Shown one piece after another: positions 31,971 through 42,385 of a stretch of 64,000 nt of DNA. How positions within the stretch are numbered: position 1 is the first letter of the stretch; each line of letters opens with the position of its first letter. Where the stretch lies: positions 76,849-140,848 of the forward strand of contig SSNU01000077.1 of the NCBI GenBank assembly GCA_012064415.1. The letters are read 5' to 3'. Under the pieces are notes generated by a model. It searched no databases, was not told the origin of the DNA, and worked only from the letters and a program-made list of their open reading frames with translations. Both the position numbers and the translations under genes were made by a program. The stretch comes from Gyrodactylus bullatarudis (Eukaryota; Platyhelminthes; Monogenea; Gyrodactylidea; Gyrodactylidae).

Positions 31971-33703
31971 ATGTCTAACATCAAAGATAACAATAATCGT
32001 ATCCAACTTCCTTTGAAATATGATGGAATTAAATTTGCAACTAATGGAGACGTTTATAGAGATTGGCTCTATAACACTGGTGGAAGTCATTCTCGACAAG
32101 TTCACAAAATTCACGCAATTACCAACCTGATAATGAAAATCAAAAAGCCATATGAGCTTTTTCGAATTCCGGTTATCAACGAATACAAAATAAAATCTAA
32201 AATCAAAGAGCTTTTGGAAAAAAGGAAACAAATACTAGTTCGTAGCAAATCACTTGAAGAATACTTCAATAAAATATTTTACATTGCTTCATGTCGCTGT
32301 CCTTTCTCCCAAAAATGTAAATGTGATAAACAAGCAACAAATTATTCTACTAATCTGTGTGTTTTGAAAGAATTAATAGATCCCAATGAAATATCATTCA
32401 ACGACATTTCAGTTACCATGTCGAGTTCAAGAATTGAAGCTGATTAGCCATTCGTTTCCCAGGAACAGACATTCAATGTTCCTAATGATGAACCGGAAAT
32501 TCAACCCTCGGAGCCAAAGAAAAGAAAGCGTTACGAAAGTGCCTCTATCATTCTCTCTACTGAGACAGAAGATTCATCCCCCGAACCTCAGTGTCTACGA
32601 AGACCCAAGAAATATGATCTTACTTTATTAGTAGAAAAACTTATCGAGTTTAACATAAGCCCAATGCAGGCTAAAATTATTCTCAATTTATTCTTATGTG
32701 TTCTCACAATATTTTCAAATGAATTCTATATTTCAAAATGGAAAATACTTGATATTATGGATCGTCTGAGAGTTAGATGTCTCGAGTTCGATTCCAAAAA
32801 ATCCATGTGCAAACAGTACCAAGCATCCAAAGTCCAATTGGAAAATCTAGTTCTAGTAGCCCAACCTGGAGATAATTTTCTAGAATGTGTTGTCCCAGAG
32901 ACTGGAAGTACAGAGAATGCTATGAAAAAAATAAAGGAAGTTCTCCAAAAAAACACATTCAATGGAAACACTGCAAGCTGTTAAATGTGACGGAACTAAT
33001 GTTAACGTTGGAGAAAATAACGGTATTATAGTAAAGATTGAAAAAAACAATAGGTCGTCTAGTAACATGGATTGTCTGTTTTCTACATATGATAGAGATT
33101 ATCCTGAAAAGTGTTTTTCTTTCTATTGATGGAGCATCTTTAGGGCCAACAACTTATTCTGGTGAAATAGGAAAGGCAATCAAAGAAATCAATAAAAAAT
33201 CTCCAATCGCTCAATTTAATCCAATAGAAATCGATCTTCCCGAAATGAATGCTGAGGTCCTTGATAAAATGACAACAGATCAGACCTATTTATTCAAAAT
33301 CTGTATTCTAATATCCTCAGGCTTGGCAAGAGTTGATACGAAAATCTTGGATTTTATCAAAAACAATGAGCCTGGAAAGATGCATTTAGCTCGTTGGTTA
33401 ACAACAGCATCAAGAATTTTACGACTTTATGTTTCTCTTATTCAACCAAGTGAAAATATTATAATCCTTGCTGAATTTGTCATGAGAGTTTACCTGAAAT
33501 CCTGGTTCCAAGCAAAGCTGTACCCTTCAATATCTGATGCTGCGAGAAATTACTACCAGATATTATTCTTTTTTGAGAAAGGTTCAATTGCATTACATAG
33601 TATGATATCAGAAGGTACAAATCTGTTGAATTGTAGTGTGGAATTGCATTACATGAAAAGGTATGGTCACCCTACACATAGTGTATGCTTTCCTATAACG
33701 TAA
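31971..33703 (+). pseudogene. transposon-associated protein with WLTTA.RILRLYV motif, broken
   Basis: Plus strand, four pieces in changing frames. The first (31971-32445) begins MSNIKDNNNRIQLPLKYDGI and has a Cys-rich CRCPFSQKCKCDK segment. A middle part runs through about 32450-32984 (KKRKRYESASIILS ... VRCLEFDSKKS). The last (about 33110-33703) holds FLSIDGASLGPTTYSGEIG and MHLARWLTTASRILRLYVSL followed by AEFVMRVYLKSWFQAK. The ARWLTTA.RILRLYV block is a hallmark of a protein family repeated in many arthropod and cnidarian genomes, thought to be of mobile origin. Its enzymatic role is not known to me. Frame changes near 32450 and 33110 make this copy a pseudogene unless micro-introns explain them. 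Confidence 0.55.
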
Positions 33704-33779
33704 ACCTTAGATGGTCTGTGAGGATTTTCCCTATGTTTTAATGTAAAATGGTTATTTTAACCTGATTGGACGTTTTTTT

Positions 33780-33847
33780 CTCAATTTCATATATAACGTG
33801 GTTTTTTTATTATTTCGACAATTGTGTAACATAATGCAGGGCTCCTA
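33780..33847 (-). repeat. 68-bp terminal-repeat-like sequence, right copy
   Basis: Reverse-complement partner of 15900-15968, ending GGGCTCCTA at 33847. It lies shortly after the broken gene at 31971-33703, which could belong to the same element. Confidence 0.6.
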
Positions 33848-34167
33848 CAGTATATGAACAGATACTAATCAACTGGTTGAAAGAAATGACTCGCTGATAG
33901 TAAGGTGCCCAATAATAAGATTATCATCTGAATACCTACGCAAAATTGATGTCAAAAGCTTTTTTTCAATAACACTAAATGAATCTGGAATTCTGAAGAA
34001 ATTAGATAAAGTATCTTAAATTTTCAAATATATAACTTTATTGTGATTGAAAAATACTTGAAGAATCAATATTGATAACTAAATATTATTACATAGATTA
34101 CATTTAGATTGTAACAGATTTTTGAAAAACTATTATTATTATTAGTATTGTATATATCATCGTAAAC

Positions 34168-35063
34168 ATGCTTTCTAACGTAAGTAAGCAAACTCACGGT
34201 TTGTATGAATAGGCTTTTAATTGCTTTTTTCAAATTGAATAATAAATTTTCTCAGAATGAGAAGGATATAGAGGATGTTTCTAAGGAATCTTATGTTTCT
34301 TGTTCTGTGAGTTCATAGTTTATATAAATGTCAAGAGACCAATGGAGAAAGATGTAGATCCTTTAGAATGTGTAAACATGGAAGAAAATTATCAGTTAAC
34401 ACCTATGATGGAGTTGAATGATTCAATAGAAGTAAATATTGAATCTGGATTAATACAACTAGTTAAATGTTTGAAAATACCGGTAAGAAATTAATTTAAG
34501 ATTCGAAGGAAAATTTTTTAAAATCCCAAGTAAAGGACTCTTTTCTTTGGCTAGTGACCGAATATAATGAGAAAAATAAAATTGAAAGTAAAATTGTTGA
34601 AATTGTCAGGAGCTTTCAAAATGGCTGTTTTCTCGATAAATTTTTTGAATGTTTAACGCTAGAAATGGTAACTAAATAATTCATGATTTAAGCTTCCACT
34701 TAAACATACTAGTGATTTTCATTATATAGATGTAAGATCATTCATTTTTCCAATAATTTTAATGAAAAATTTTAGTTGCAAGCAAATATTCAGAAATATC
34801 ATATTGCGTTTGATATAAGAATTGAATGGATCAATAAAAAGCTTGTGAGTAGCTTAAATCATTAAAATTTCCAGCTTGATGTATTGAATATTTTTTTCAA
34901 TAAATCTGGAATAAAAGTCCGCCGTTTTCCCCAATTCCTTTTTTTATATTTCAAAGATAATGAAGAGGATTATTCAATAGAGGATATTTTATCATTTGAT
35001 ACAAAACATCTTACATGTTTTAAGAGCAAAATACATAGGGTTTTTCATCTTGTGGGAATAATC
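34168..35063 (+). CDS. unrecognised six-exon gene, 3' end missing
   Basis: Exons 34168-34179, 34256-34306, 34336-34482, 34509-34667, 34776-34844 and 34875-35063 give 209 codons with no stop; every intron is GT-AG and in phase 0. Introns are 76, 29, 26, 108 and 30 bp. The protein starts MLSNNEKDIEDVSKESYVSC and includes LIQLVKCLKIPENFLKSQVK, GCFLDKFFECLTLEM and VRRFPQFLFLYFKDNEEDY, ending VFHLVGIIV before a GTAAGT donor. The last exon faintly recalls the C-terminal half of ubiquitin-specific proteases, but no catalytic box is visible, so I give no function. A PLE begins about 50 bp after the last donor, followed by a MITE and a palindrome. The remaining exons are either far downstream or lost. 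The first exon of four codons is the least certain. Confidence 0.5.
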
Positions 35064-35114
35064 GTAAGTATTTATGAAACTATTTATTTTAATATCAAAT
35101 AGAGTTTAATAATT

Positions 35115-35687
35115 GAATCAAAATAATAATTTACAATTCTGAAAGAAATAGTAAATATTAAAGAATTAAGAATATATGCAAGCTGAAAAAACACCAAAAC
35201 TCTCCATTAAATAGCAACAATGGAGAGAAAAGTGAAAAAGCTCACATCGGCCAAGGTAGTTGAAGATTATATGATTAGTTTTTCTGAACACATAGATTAG
35301 GTTTGTATTGATTAATAAAGAATTTCTCTTTAACCCATACATCTGTGCTGTCATCTCCAGGGTTTTTATATAAAATTTGAAATTGAAGCATAGTGGTTAT
35401 CTTGTTTAAGAAGTCTAGTAACCGCGGTATCCTTATGTAAATGATCATTCGATCTTGTAGACAATTTTCTAATAGTTCTTCTTATGTAAGAAGCGCCACA
35501 ATCACATTGGAATTTATAAACTAATAGAGTTTTCTCTTCAGGCTTGAGAAAATCCTTATGAATCAAACTGAAAAATCTCTGTGTTTCAAATATAATTTTC
35601 GATCATATATTATTTTAATTTTGATCGATGATATTATTGAGTCTTCTTCTTATATCATTACTGAAACCATCTCCTTTTAAGTTAAAC
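35115..35687 (-). pseudogene. Penelope-like element copy 3, 5'-truncated
   Basis: Minus strand, nearly identical to the matching part of the 40-kb copy: shared 3' region, GIY-YIG domain (FQCDCGASYIRRTIRKLS) and the end of the reverse transcriptase. The endonuclease motif has IRR where the other copy has IGR. A deletion removes part of the KNPEDDSTD region. It breaks off at 35687, where a MITE begins. It inserted in what looks like an intron of the gene at 34168-35063. Confidence 0.8.
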
Positions 35688-36238
35688 TCGGTATTCAGAT
35701 TTCACTAGCAACAGTGAATCTGGAAAGTTAAGGAATCCTTGGGCAATCATCAGTGAGTTTGCAGACTCTCACGGTTTCTTGAAACTAATTATAATTATTC
35801 ATTTGAAAACTTAAAATTTCAGATTTAAATTCATGCAGATGCAGCATGAATGTATTTCAATGTTTTTGCGATAATCTATTTGAAAAACTGTAACGACATC
35901 AAGAATAGCGTTACCTTAAATAGCGTCCTTACTCAAAATTCGCATTAGTTCGTCACACTATGGTTAAATCATATGAAGATCTGGCTTTATATTTTAACTA
36001 AAAAATAAGCGAAAAAGCCTAAAGTAATTCCCAGACTCAGAAAATTTTATTTTTCAATTCTTGAAATACTTGTGTATTCGGCTAAACACTAGCACTCACC
36101 AAGAACATTGTATTTTATTCGCATCAATGGAAATTTAGGGCTTAAAGCTTAGTTAAATTAATAATCGTTAGTTCCTGCAGAATTCCTAAAGTTTCCAGAT
36201 TCAGTGTTAGCTAATCAGGGAGTCTGAATACCGAGCTT
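35688..36238. mobile_element. MITE with CTCGGTATTCAGA ends, about 550 bp
   Basis: Left end CTCGGTATTCAGATTTCACT and right end the complement of CTCGGTATTCAGACTCC, with further pairing of TGAATCTGGAAA. The PLE copy 3 ends exactly at its left boundary. No coding frame. The target duplication is not clear. Confidence 0.7.
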
Positions 36239-36390
36239 CCATATTCCCTGGTTGATTAGGAAGTTTCCAGAATCCTACCGGCTTCTATTCTATAAATTAT
36301 CGAATAGGTGATAAATATCGAAAAATGTATCCCAAAATTTTTTCGCAGAATTTAATAAAGTGTCAGCTAACTAATATAGCTAAAATTGTA

Positions 36391-37435
36391 TTTTATTCCA
36401 ATAAAACCAAATTTATTAAGCAATTCTAAGCCATTTTCATCAGATTTTTGAGATTCGGAGCTTGAATTTAATGCATCGTTTGTACCTCTAGCCCTTATAG
36501 ATTTTCAAAGTTATTTGTTTATAAACATCGTGATAATGTTTATATAATAAAAAGGGGTAGAAAATATACCATGCACATACCATTTGTACACGATATATAG
36601 TATCGCAGAAGTCCTACCAAATTGCTTTTGGTTGGTTAGAAATATTAAAACCAATCAGAATGCACCACATTAAGTCATCAATGATGACTCATCATATTAT
36701 GTGTAGCGTGGGAAATCAGTTATTACGAAATATACACTTAATGAATAAATAAGAAGAATAAATAAAAAATTGAACTCCAATTTTAAACGTTCTTTATTCA
36801 AAACATTGTATAAATTCGAATTTAACAATAGCATCCACCCAAGAATTAGAGTGGTGGTCATGGAAAAAAATTTTCAAGATCTTATTTTTCAAGATCTTCT
36901 TCAGGAAAAATCTGAAAATTTGTTTTGATTAATTTGTTTCAAAAGATCTTGAAAATTTTTTTCCATGACCACCACTCTAATTCTTGGGTGGATGCTATTG
37001 TTAAATTCGAATTTATACAATGTTTTGAATAAAGAACGTTTAAAATTGGAGTTCAATTTTTTATTTATTCTTCTTATTTATTCATTAAGTGTATATTTCG
37101 TAATAACTGATTTCCCACGCTACACATAATATGATGAGTCATCATTGATGACTTAATGTGGTGCATTCTGATTGGTTTTAATATTTCTAACCAACCAAAA
37201 GCAATTTGGTAGGACTTCTGCGATACTATATATCGTGTACAAATGGTATGTGCATGGTATATTTTCTACCCCTTTTTATTATATAAACATTATCACGATG
37301 TTTATAAACAAATAACTTTGAAAATCTATAAGGGCTAGAGGTACAAACGATGCATTAAATTCAAGCTCCGAATCTCAAAAATCTGATGAATATGGCTTAG
37401 AATTGCTTAATAAATTTGGTTTTATTGGAATAAAA
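36391..37435. repeat. long near-perfect palindrome, about 0.5-kb arms
   Basis: The arms (about 36391-36892 and 36944-37435) are reverse complements, and by eye I see a single mismatch (GCCATTTTCATC against GATGAATATGGC). The spacer is about 50 bp. Each arm contains TATACCATGCACATACCATT and GTGGTGGTCATGGAAAAAAA. No coding frame. It may be a foldback element, a young inverted duplication, or an assembly or library artefact. Confidence 0.9.
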
Positions 37436-39647
37436 TTGAATTTCAGCTTTTTTGAAATACATATATATATGTGCATAGAAGTATCATTGTTCGACTAATC
37501 AAAATCCATATATTGAAGAAAAGCTCGTAAAAGTCACATTCCTAACAATTACTGGATTTTATATTTCCAAATGTATTTACCTCTCAGTAATATTGATCAG
37601 TTGAAAATACAATCTGATGAAGAACCTTTTAATTCGCGAAGGGATATTCTTTAATAATTTACTTTGTTCTCCATTTAATGACGCAGTACTCATTTAAATA
37701 TTAAAATTGATATTTACAGTTCTCTTAATATTAATTTGGGATGTAAAGCTGATGAGAATGCCACGAAATAAAAGTACTACATTCTTGTAAATAACTGGCA
37801 TAATTTCTTTTTACTCATCTACGTTTCGTATTCTTATGGAGTATTATCAAAATTGCAATAAAATCATCGAGCAAAGAATTCTTACGATTTGTTGTATTTT
37901 TAGAAAAAGAATAAAAATTAATAAAGCAATAAATAATAAAGCAAACTGAATAAAAATTCGCATAAAGATAGAACATGGAAAGAATAAGCAAATGCTGAAA
38001 TTTCGGCTCATCGTCAAATCTTAGGTGAAGACTATTTCGAGAATAGCTTTATATACTACTTATATACTTACTTATATTCAGCAGTATATTTATACTTATA
38101 TTAAACATGTCTCATACGAGTAAATTTTAGACAATGGATGGCATGCTTTACAATTTGGTTAAAGGTGAAACTTAACTAAGAGCCAATTGAATGGGGAATT
38201 CATGATCTAATAAAGAAAAGTCAATTGAGAAAATCACATGATTCAACTCGAAAACAAGTTTTAGTTTATCCCAGTATCCCAAGATCAAAATAAAAGTGAC
38301 ATGTTCACTGTCTTTTTCTAGTCTCATCTCTCTTCTTACCTAGCCTGAATATTCAATTCTTCTCATTATAATAAAAATTATCGATCCTAATAATAAATTT
38401 CCTATTCAATTCAGGAATAAATCAAAATTATACATTGGGTGAGTTTCTCAAATACAATGGCACAAGATTCCTATCAATTAATCGATTCAAAGTCTTAATT
38501 TAAATACAAAAACTACATATTCTAGTCAAAATCATTTTCTTTTAAATTTATAATAACTAACTTTTGGTACAAACTTTCTTGCGAATTATAGATATGAATC
38601 AAAATTTTTAATTGTTCAATTTGTTGATTGAATAATAATTTTTTTTCAGAAAAATTTGATTTTAATTAAATATATATTTAATGAAAATTCATCAGAAATA
38701 TTACCATTCTTGCGTTAAAGTATGGATTACTGATTATAGTTACCAATCCTCGAATCAAGCCTTTGTGTGTGAAAAATTAGGCAGTCTGTTGAATGATATT
38801 TGCAAAGACTTCCTACCTATTCATCAAAATTCATAACAAATTCATCTTAATGCTCTCGCTTACTGATCTACTGTTTAAAGTTATGTTTCTTTTCAGAAAT
38901 TGGTGTAACTGTTTATTCTTTTTTGAACAATGGTGAACTTGAAGTAAATGGGTCAAAACAGAAAGAAAAAAATTATCTCGCTTAATCTAAACGCTAACGC
39001 TGTGAAAAGAAGAAGCACATTAAAGCTATAAGAAGATATGAGAATATAAACATTTCAGATAGATAAATATATCATAGGTCTATAAATACTGTCGAAATTT
39101 GCCTAAAAATGAATAAATGTAATTTAATTTTATCAACATACTTTAAAGTAGAAGGCTATATTAGTTTTACGAAATACAAACAAATATTTTTTAGGAAGAT
39201 TGTATCTGATATTATAAGGGCCCAGGCTGTTTTCATGATGAAAGATGAGTCCAAAAACAATCATAAAACATATGTCAATGTAATCAAGGGTACTAATCCA
39301 AAGTCAAACCTAATCTATTAATATATTTTTTGAAAAAGTTCTGATTGGTTAATTATATCATGAATTTTCCGATTAAAAGCACTAATGATCATAAATCTAT
39401 GTATTTATAGATTAGGTTTGACTTTTGGTTTATTTTTCGGAAAAAATTAAATTTCTAATTTGTTTAATAAAAAAGTTATGAGTACTAAAGTTTCATCATA
39501 AATTAACTCAAATATTATATAAGTAAGGTACAATAATTACTTACGATGAAATTGTATAATGATTTTTATTTAGTCATACGGTTGTAATAAGGAACCAAGT
39601 GTCCATACATAGATAACGTGTGACTGAATGCTACTCATGTAATTATA
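37436..39647. other. no gene seen; small inverted repeat at 39298/39410
   Basis: AT-rich sequence. CCAAAGTCAAACCTAATCTA (about 39298) recurs inverted at about 39410-39432. A plus-strand frame at 39109-39321 has no relatives I know. Splice-acceptor-like sites near 38648 and 38897 could belong to lost exons of the gene at 34168, but the frames do not join convincingly. Confidence 0.4.
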
Positions 39648-40144
39648 ACACGGTGCAACACTAAAAAATCAACCAAGCTGAAATTTATATGGTGTAGTTT
39701 TTCGAGCTGATTCTCATGGTGTTATTCTTTTTTCTCTCAAGATTTTTTTCGGACACCTGCGGCCCTCAAAGTTTCTCTCGAGTTTTTTTCCTAGAAGTGG
39801 CATAACATCTCTGGATTCTTACATTGATAAACATAAATAGGCTTAAAAGAAAGATAAATCATCAATTTAGGTAATGGTAGTTTTTAATAATACTTAAAGT
39901 GTTACCATTTGTCTATTTAAGCCGCCTAAGTGCTCAAAATTAGGCTTTAATCGATTAAATTTGACAATTAAGTTTTCCTGTGAATGAAATTTATCAACAA
40001 TTATTCATCTCTTCGAGCTGTATAAGAATATATAACTTTTATTTTTGTCAGATTTTCCTGTCAATTAAAATAGAAATAAAAGATATATTAACACCAAATA
40101 CGTATTTCTTAAAGAATCATCAGTGGTATCACTTTAAAAATGAT

Positions 40145-41692
40145 AAGAGTTAAATAATTGAATGAAAATAATAATTTACAAATAATGAAAGAAATAGTAA
40201 AAGTTCAAGAATGAAGAATATATGCAAGCTGAAAAAACACCAAAACTCTCCATTAAATAGCAACAATGGAGAGAAAAGTGAAAAAGCTCACATCGGCCAA
40301 GGTAGTTGAAGATTATATGAATAGTTTTTCTGAACACATAGATTAGGTTTGTATTGATTAATAAAGAATTTCTCTTTAACCCATACATCTGTGCTGTCAT
40401 CTTCAGGGTTTTTATATAAAACGGAAAAATTTGAAATTGAAGCATAGTGGTTTTCTTGTTTAAGAAGTCTAGTAACTGCGGTATCCTTATGTAAATGATC
40501 ATTCGATCTTGTAGACAATTTCCTAATAGTTCTTCCTATGTACGAAGCTCCACAATCACATTGGAATTTATAAACTAATAGAGTTTTCTCTTCAGGCTTG
40601 AGAAAATCCTTATGAATCAAACTGAAAAATCTCTGTGTTTTAAATATAATTTTCGATCATATATTATTTTAATTTTGATCGATGATATTATTGAGTCTTC
40701 TTCTTATATCATTACTGAAACCATCTCCTTTTAAGTTAAGCTTCATGAAAATAGTAATTTTATCCACCTCTTCTGTTTCAACTTCCTCATCTATAACCAT
40801 AGGTTGATTGATGAATTTGTCAACAAATTTGGATGGATAACCATTTTCCATCAAACATGACTTCGAATTCTCTATTTCATTCTGCCATTCCTCCGGACTT
40901 GCTATTCTTCTTATCCTTTTTCCTAGACCAATCACTAAGCCAACTTTATGCGAGATAGGACTGAAACTGGCATAATGAAGATATTTCCCATTATCAGTCT
41001 TCTTCTTGAAAATATTTCTTAGGATTGATCCATCCTCTTTTCTGGTTAGCTTAACATCTAAAAAACTCAAAGCACCATTAGATTCCTTTTCCATAGTAAA
41101 TTTAATATTTGGATGAAACGTGTTCATCTTTAAGAGAAAGTCATCTATTGATACATCAGGTTTCATCAGAATAAAAGTGTCATCGACATATCTAATATAA
41201 ACATCAATGAAAATATTGATAGTTTCTGACATCTTATTCATTTCTAACCAACCTAAAAAGATATCAGCTAAGAGAGGACTAAGAGGTGATCCCATAGCTA
41301 TCCCATCTTTCTGAATAAACACTTTGTTTTGAAATGACAATGGGACATTAGTACAGCAGATTCTAATGAGAGACGCAATCTCATTACTTTGCATTTCAAA
41401 ACCCTCATGTTCATCTATGAAAGCTTTGATTCTCCTCTATAGGTATACTAGGAAATAGTGAACTTACATCTAATGAAACCATTTCATTTGAACCTATATT
41501 CAAATCTTTTATTCTATCTACAAATGAAAAAGTATCTTTAACAACATATTTAGTATAGTAATTATGTATAGGCTTTAAGACACCAATAAGCCATTTTGCT
41601 AAATTATGTTGCGGACATGACGGCATATCCATGATCGGCCGAATCGGAAAAACTTCAGGAATTACAATATATTTGATATATTTTCCTGTCAA
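40145..41692 (-). pseudogene. Penelope-like element copy 4: RT + GIY-YIG, longest copy
   Basis: Minus strand, in order: RT fingers (41692-41411, MDMPSCPQHNLAKWLIGVLK, SLDVSSLFPSIPIEEN), a frameshift near 41410-41425, the RT palm (41394-40669, DGIAMGSPLSPLLADIFLGW and the catalytic IRYVDDTFIL), two stops near 40660, and the GIY-YIG nuclease (40620-40288, FQCDCGASYIGRTIRKLSTR, KNPEDDSTDVWVKEKFF). PLEs copy their RNA at a nick made by the GIY-YIG domain. The N-terminal part is missing. The few inactivating changes suggest a fairly young copy. Confidence 0.85.
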
Positions 41693-41915
41693 TAGTTATG
41701 ATCTCTTAAAGTTTGGAATAGACCAATTAAATACACGCTAAGGCTTGCATCAAATTACCGAAAACGTATTTCCTCATAACCAGTGTCGCAATTCTCCCCT
41801 TCTTTCGCCAATCAGAATTAAGCGGGACATGTTGTAGGGAAAAATGCACTATTGTGTGGGAAATTAATTTAAAAAAAGGGGTAGTCGCAGAATGCTATTT
41901 ACATGTGACCCTGTG

Positions 41916-41938
41916 TGTGTGTGTGCGCGCGTAGCCTC
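41916..41938. repeat. (TG)n/(CG)n microsatellite
   Basis: Short run of TG dinucleotides followed by CG dinucleotides, inside the hAT-like element. Confidence 0.9.
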
Positions 41939-42385
41939 TTTAGTGATCTATTCCAAACTTTAAGAGGTCATAACTATTGACAGGAAAATCTGACAAAAAT
42001 AAAAGTTATATATTCTTATACAGCTCGAAGAGATGAATAATTGTTGATAAATTTCATTCACAGGAAAACTTAATTGTCAAATTTAATCGATTAAAGCCTA
42101 ATTTTGAGCACTTAGGCGGCTTAAATAGACAAATGGTAACACTTTAAGTATTATTAAAAACTACCATTACCTAAATTGATGATTTATCTTTCTTTTAAGC
42201 CTATTTATGTTTATCAATGTAAGAATCCAGAGATGTTATGCCACTTCTAGGAAAAAAACTCGAGAGAAACTTTGAGAGAAAAAAGAATAACACCATGAGA
42301 ATCAGCTCGAAAAACTACACCACATATGTAAATTTCAGCTTGGTTGATGCCCTAAAGTCTTTTTCTGTTGCACAGTGTAATTATA

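Larger units (their letters stand above)
39648..42377. mobile_element. hAT-like element with 400-bp inverted repeats, carrying a PLE
   Basis: Inverted repeats of about 400 bp (39648-40075 and 41970-42377) start ACACGGTGCAAC and end GTTGCACAGTG. Both ends are bordered by the octamer TAATTATA (39640-39647 and 42378-42385), a perfect 8-bp target duplication. The interior holds no hAT transposase, only a Penelope-like element on the minus strand (40145-41692) and a further inverted pair (41683-41722 and 41942-41985). So a non-autonomous element was invaded by a PLE, or the PLE uses inverted terminal copies. Confidence 0.8.

Noticed and set aside
34875..35063. Ubiquitin-specific protease C-terminal domain
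   Set aside because: The resemblance (RFPQFLFLYFK, HLVGIIV) is short and weak; no Cys box, zinc-binding cysteines or His box were found in the visible exons.
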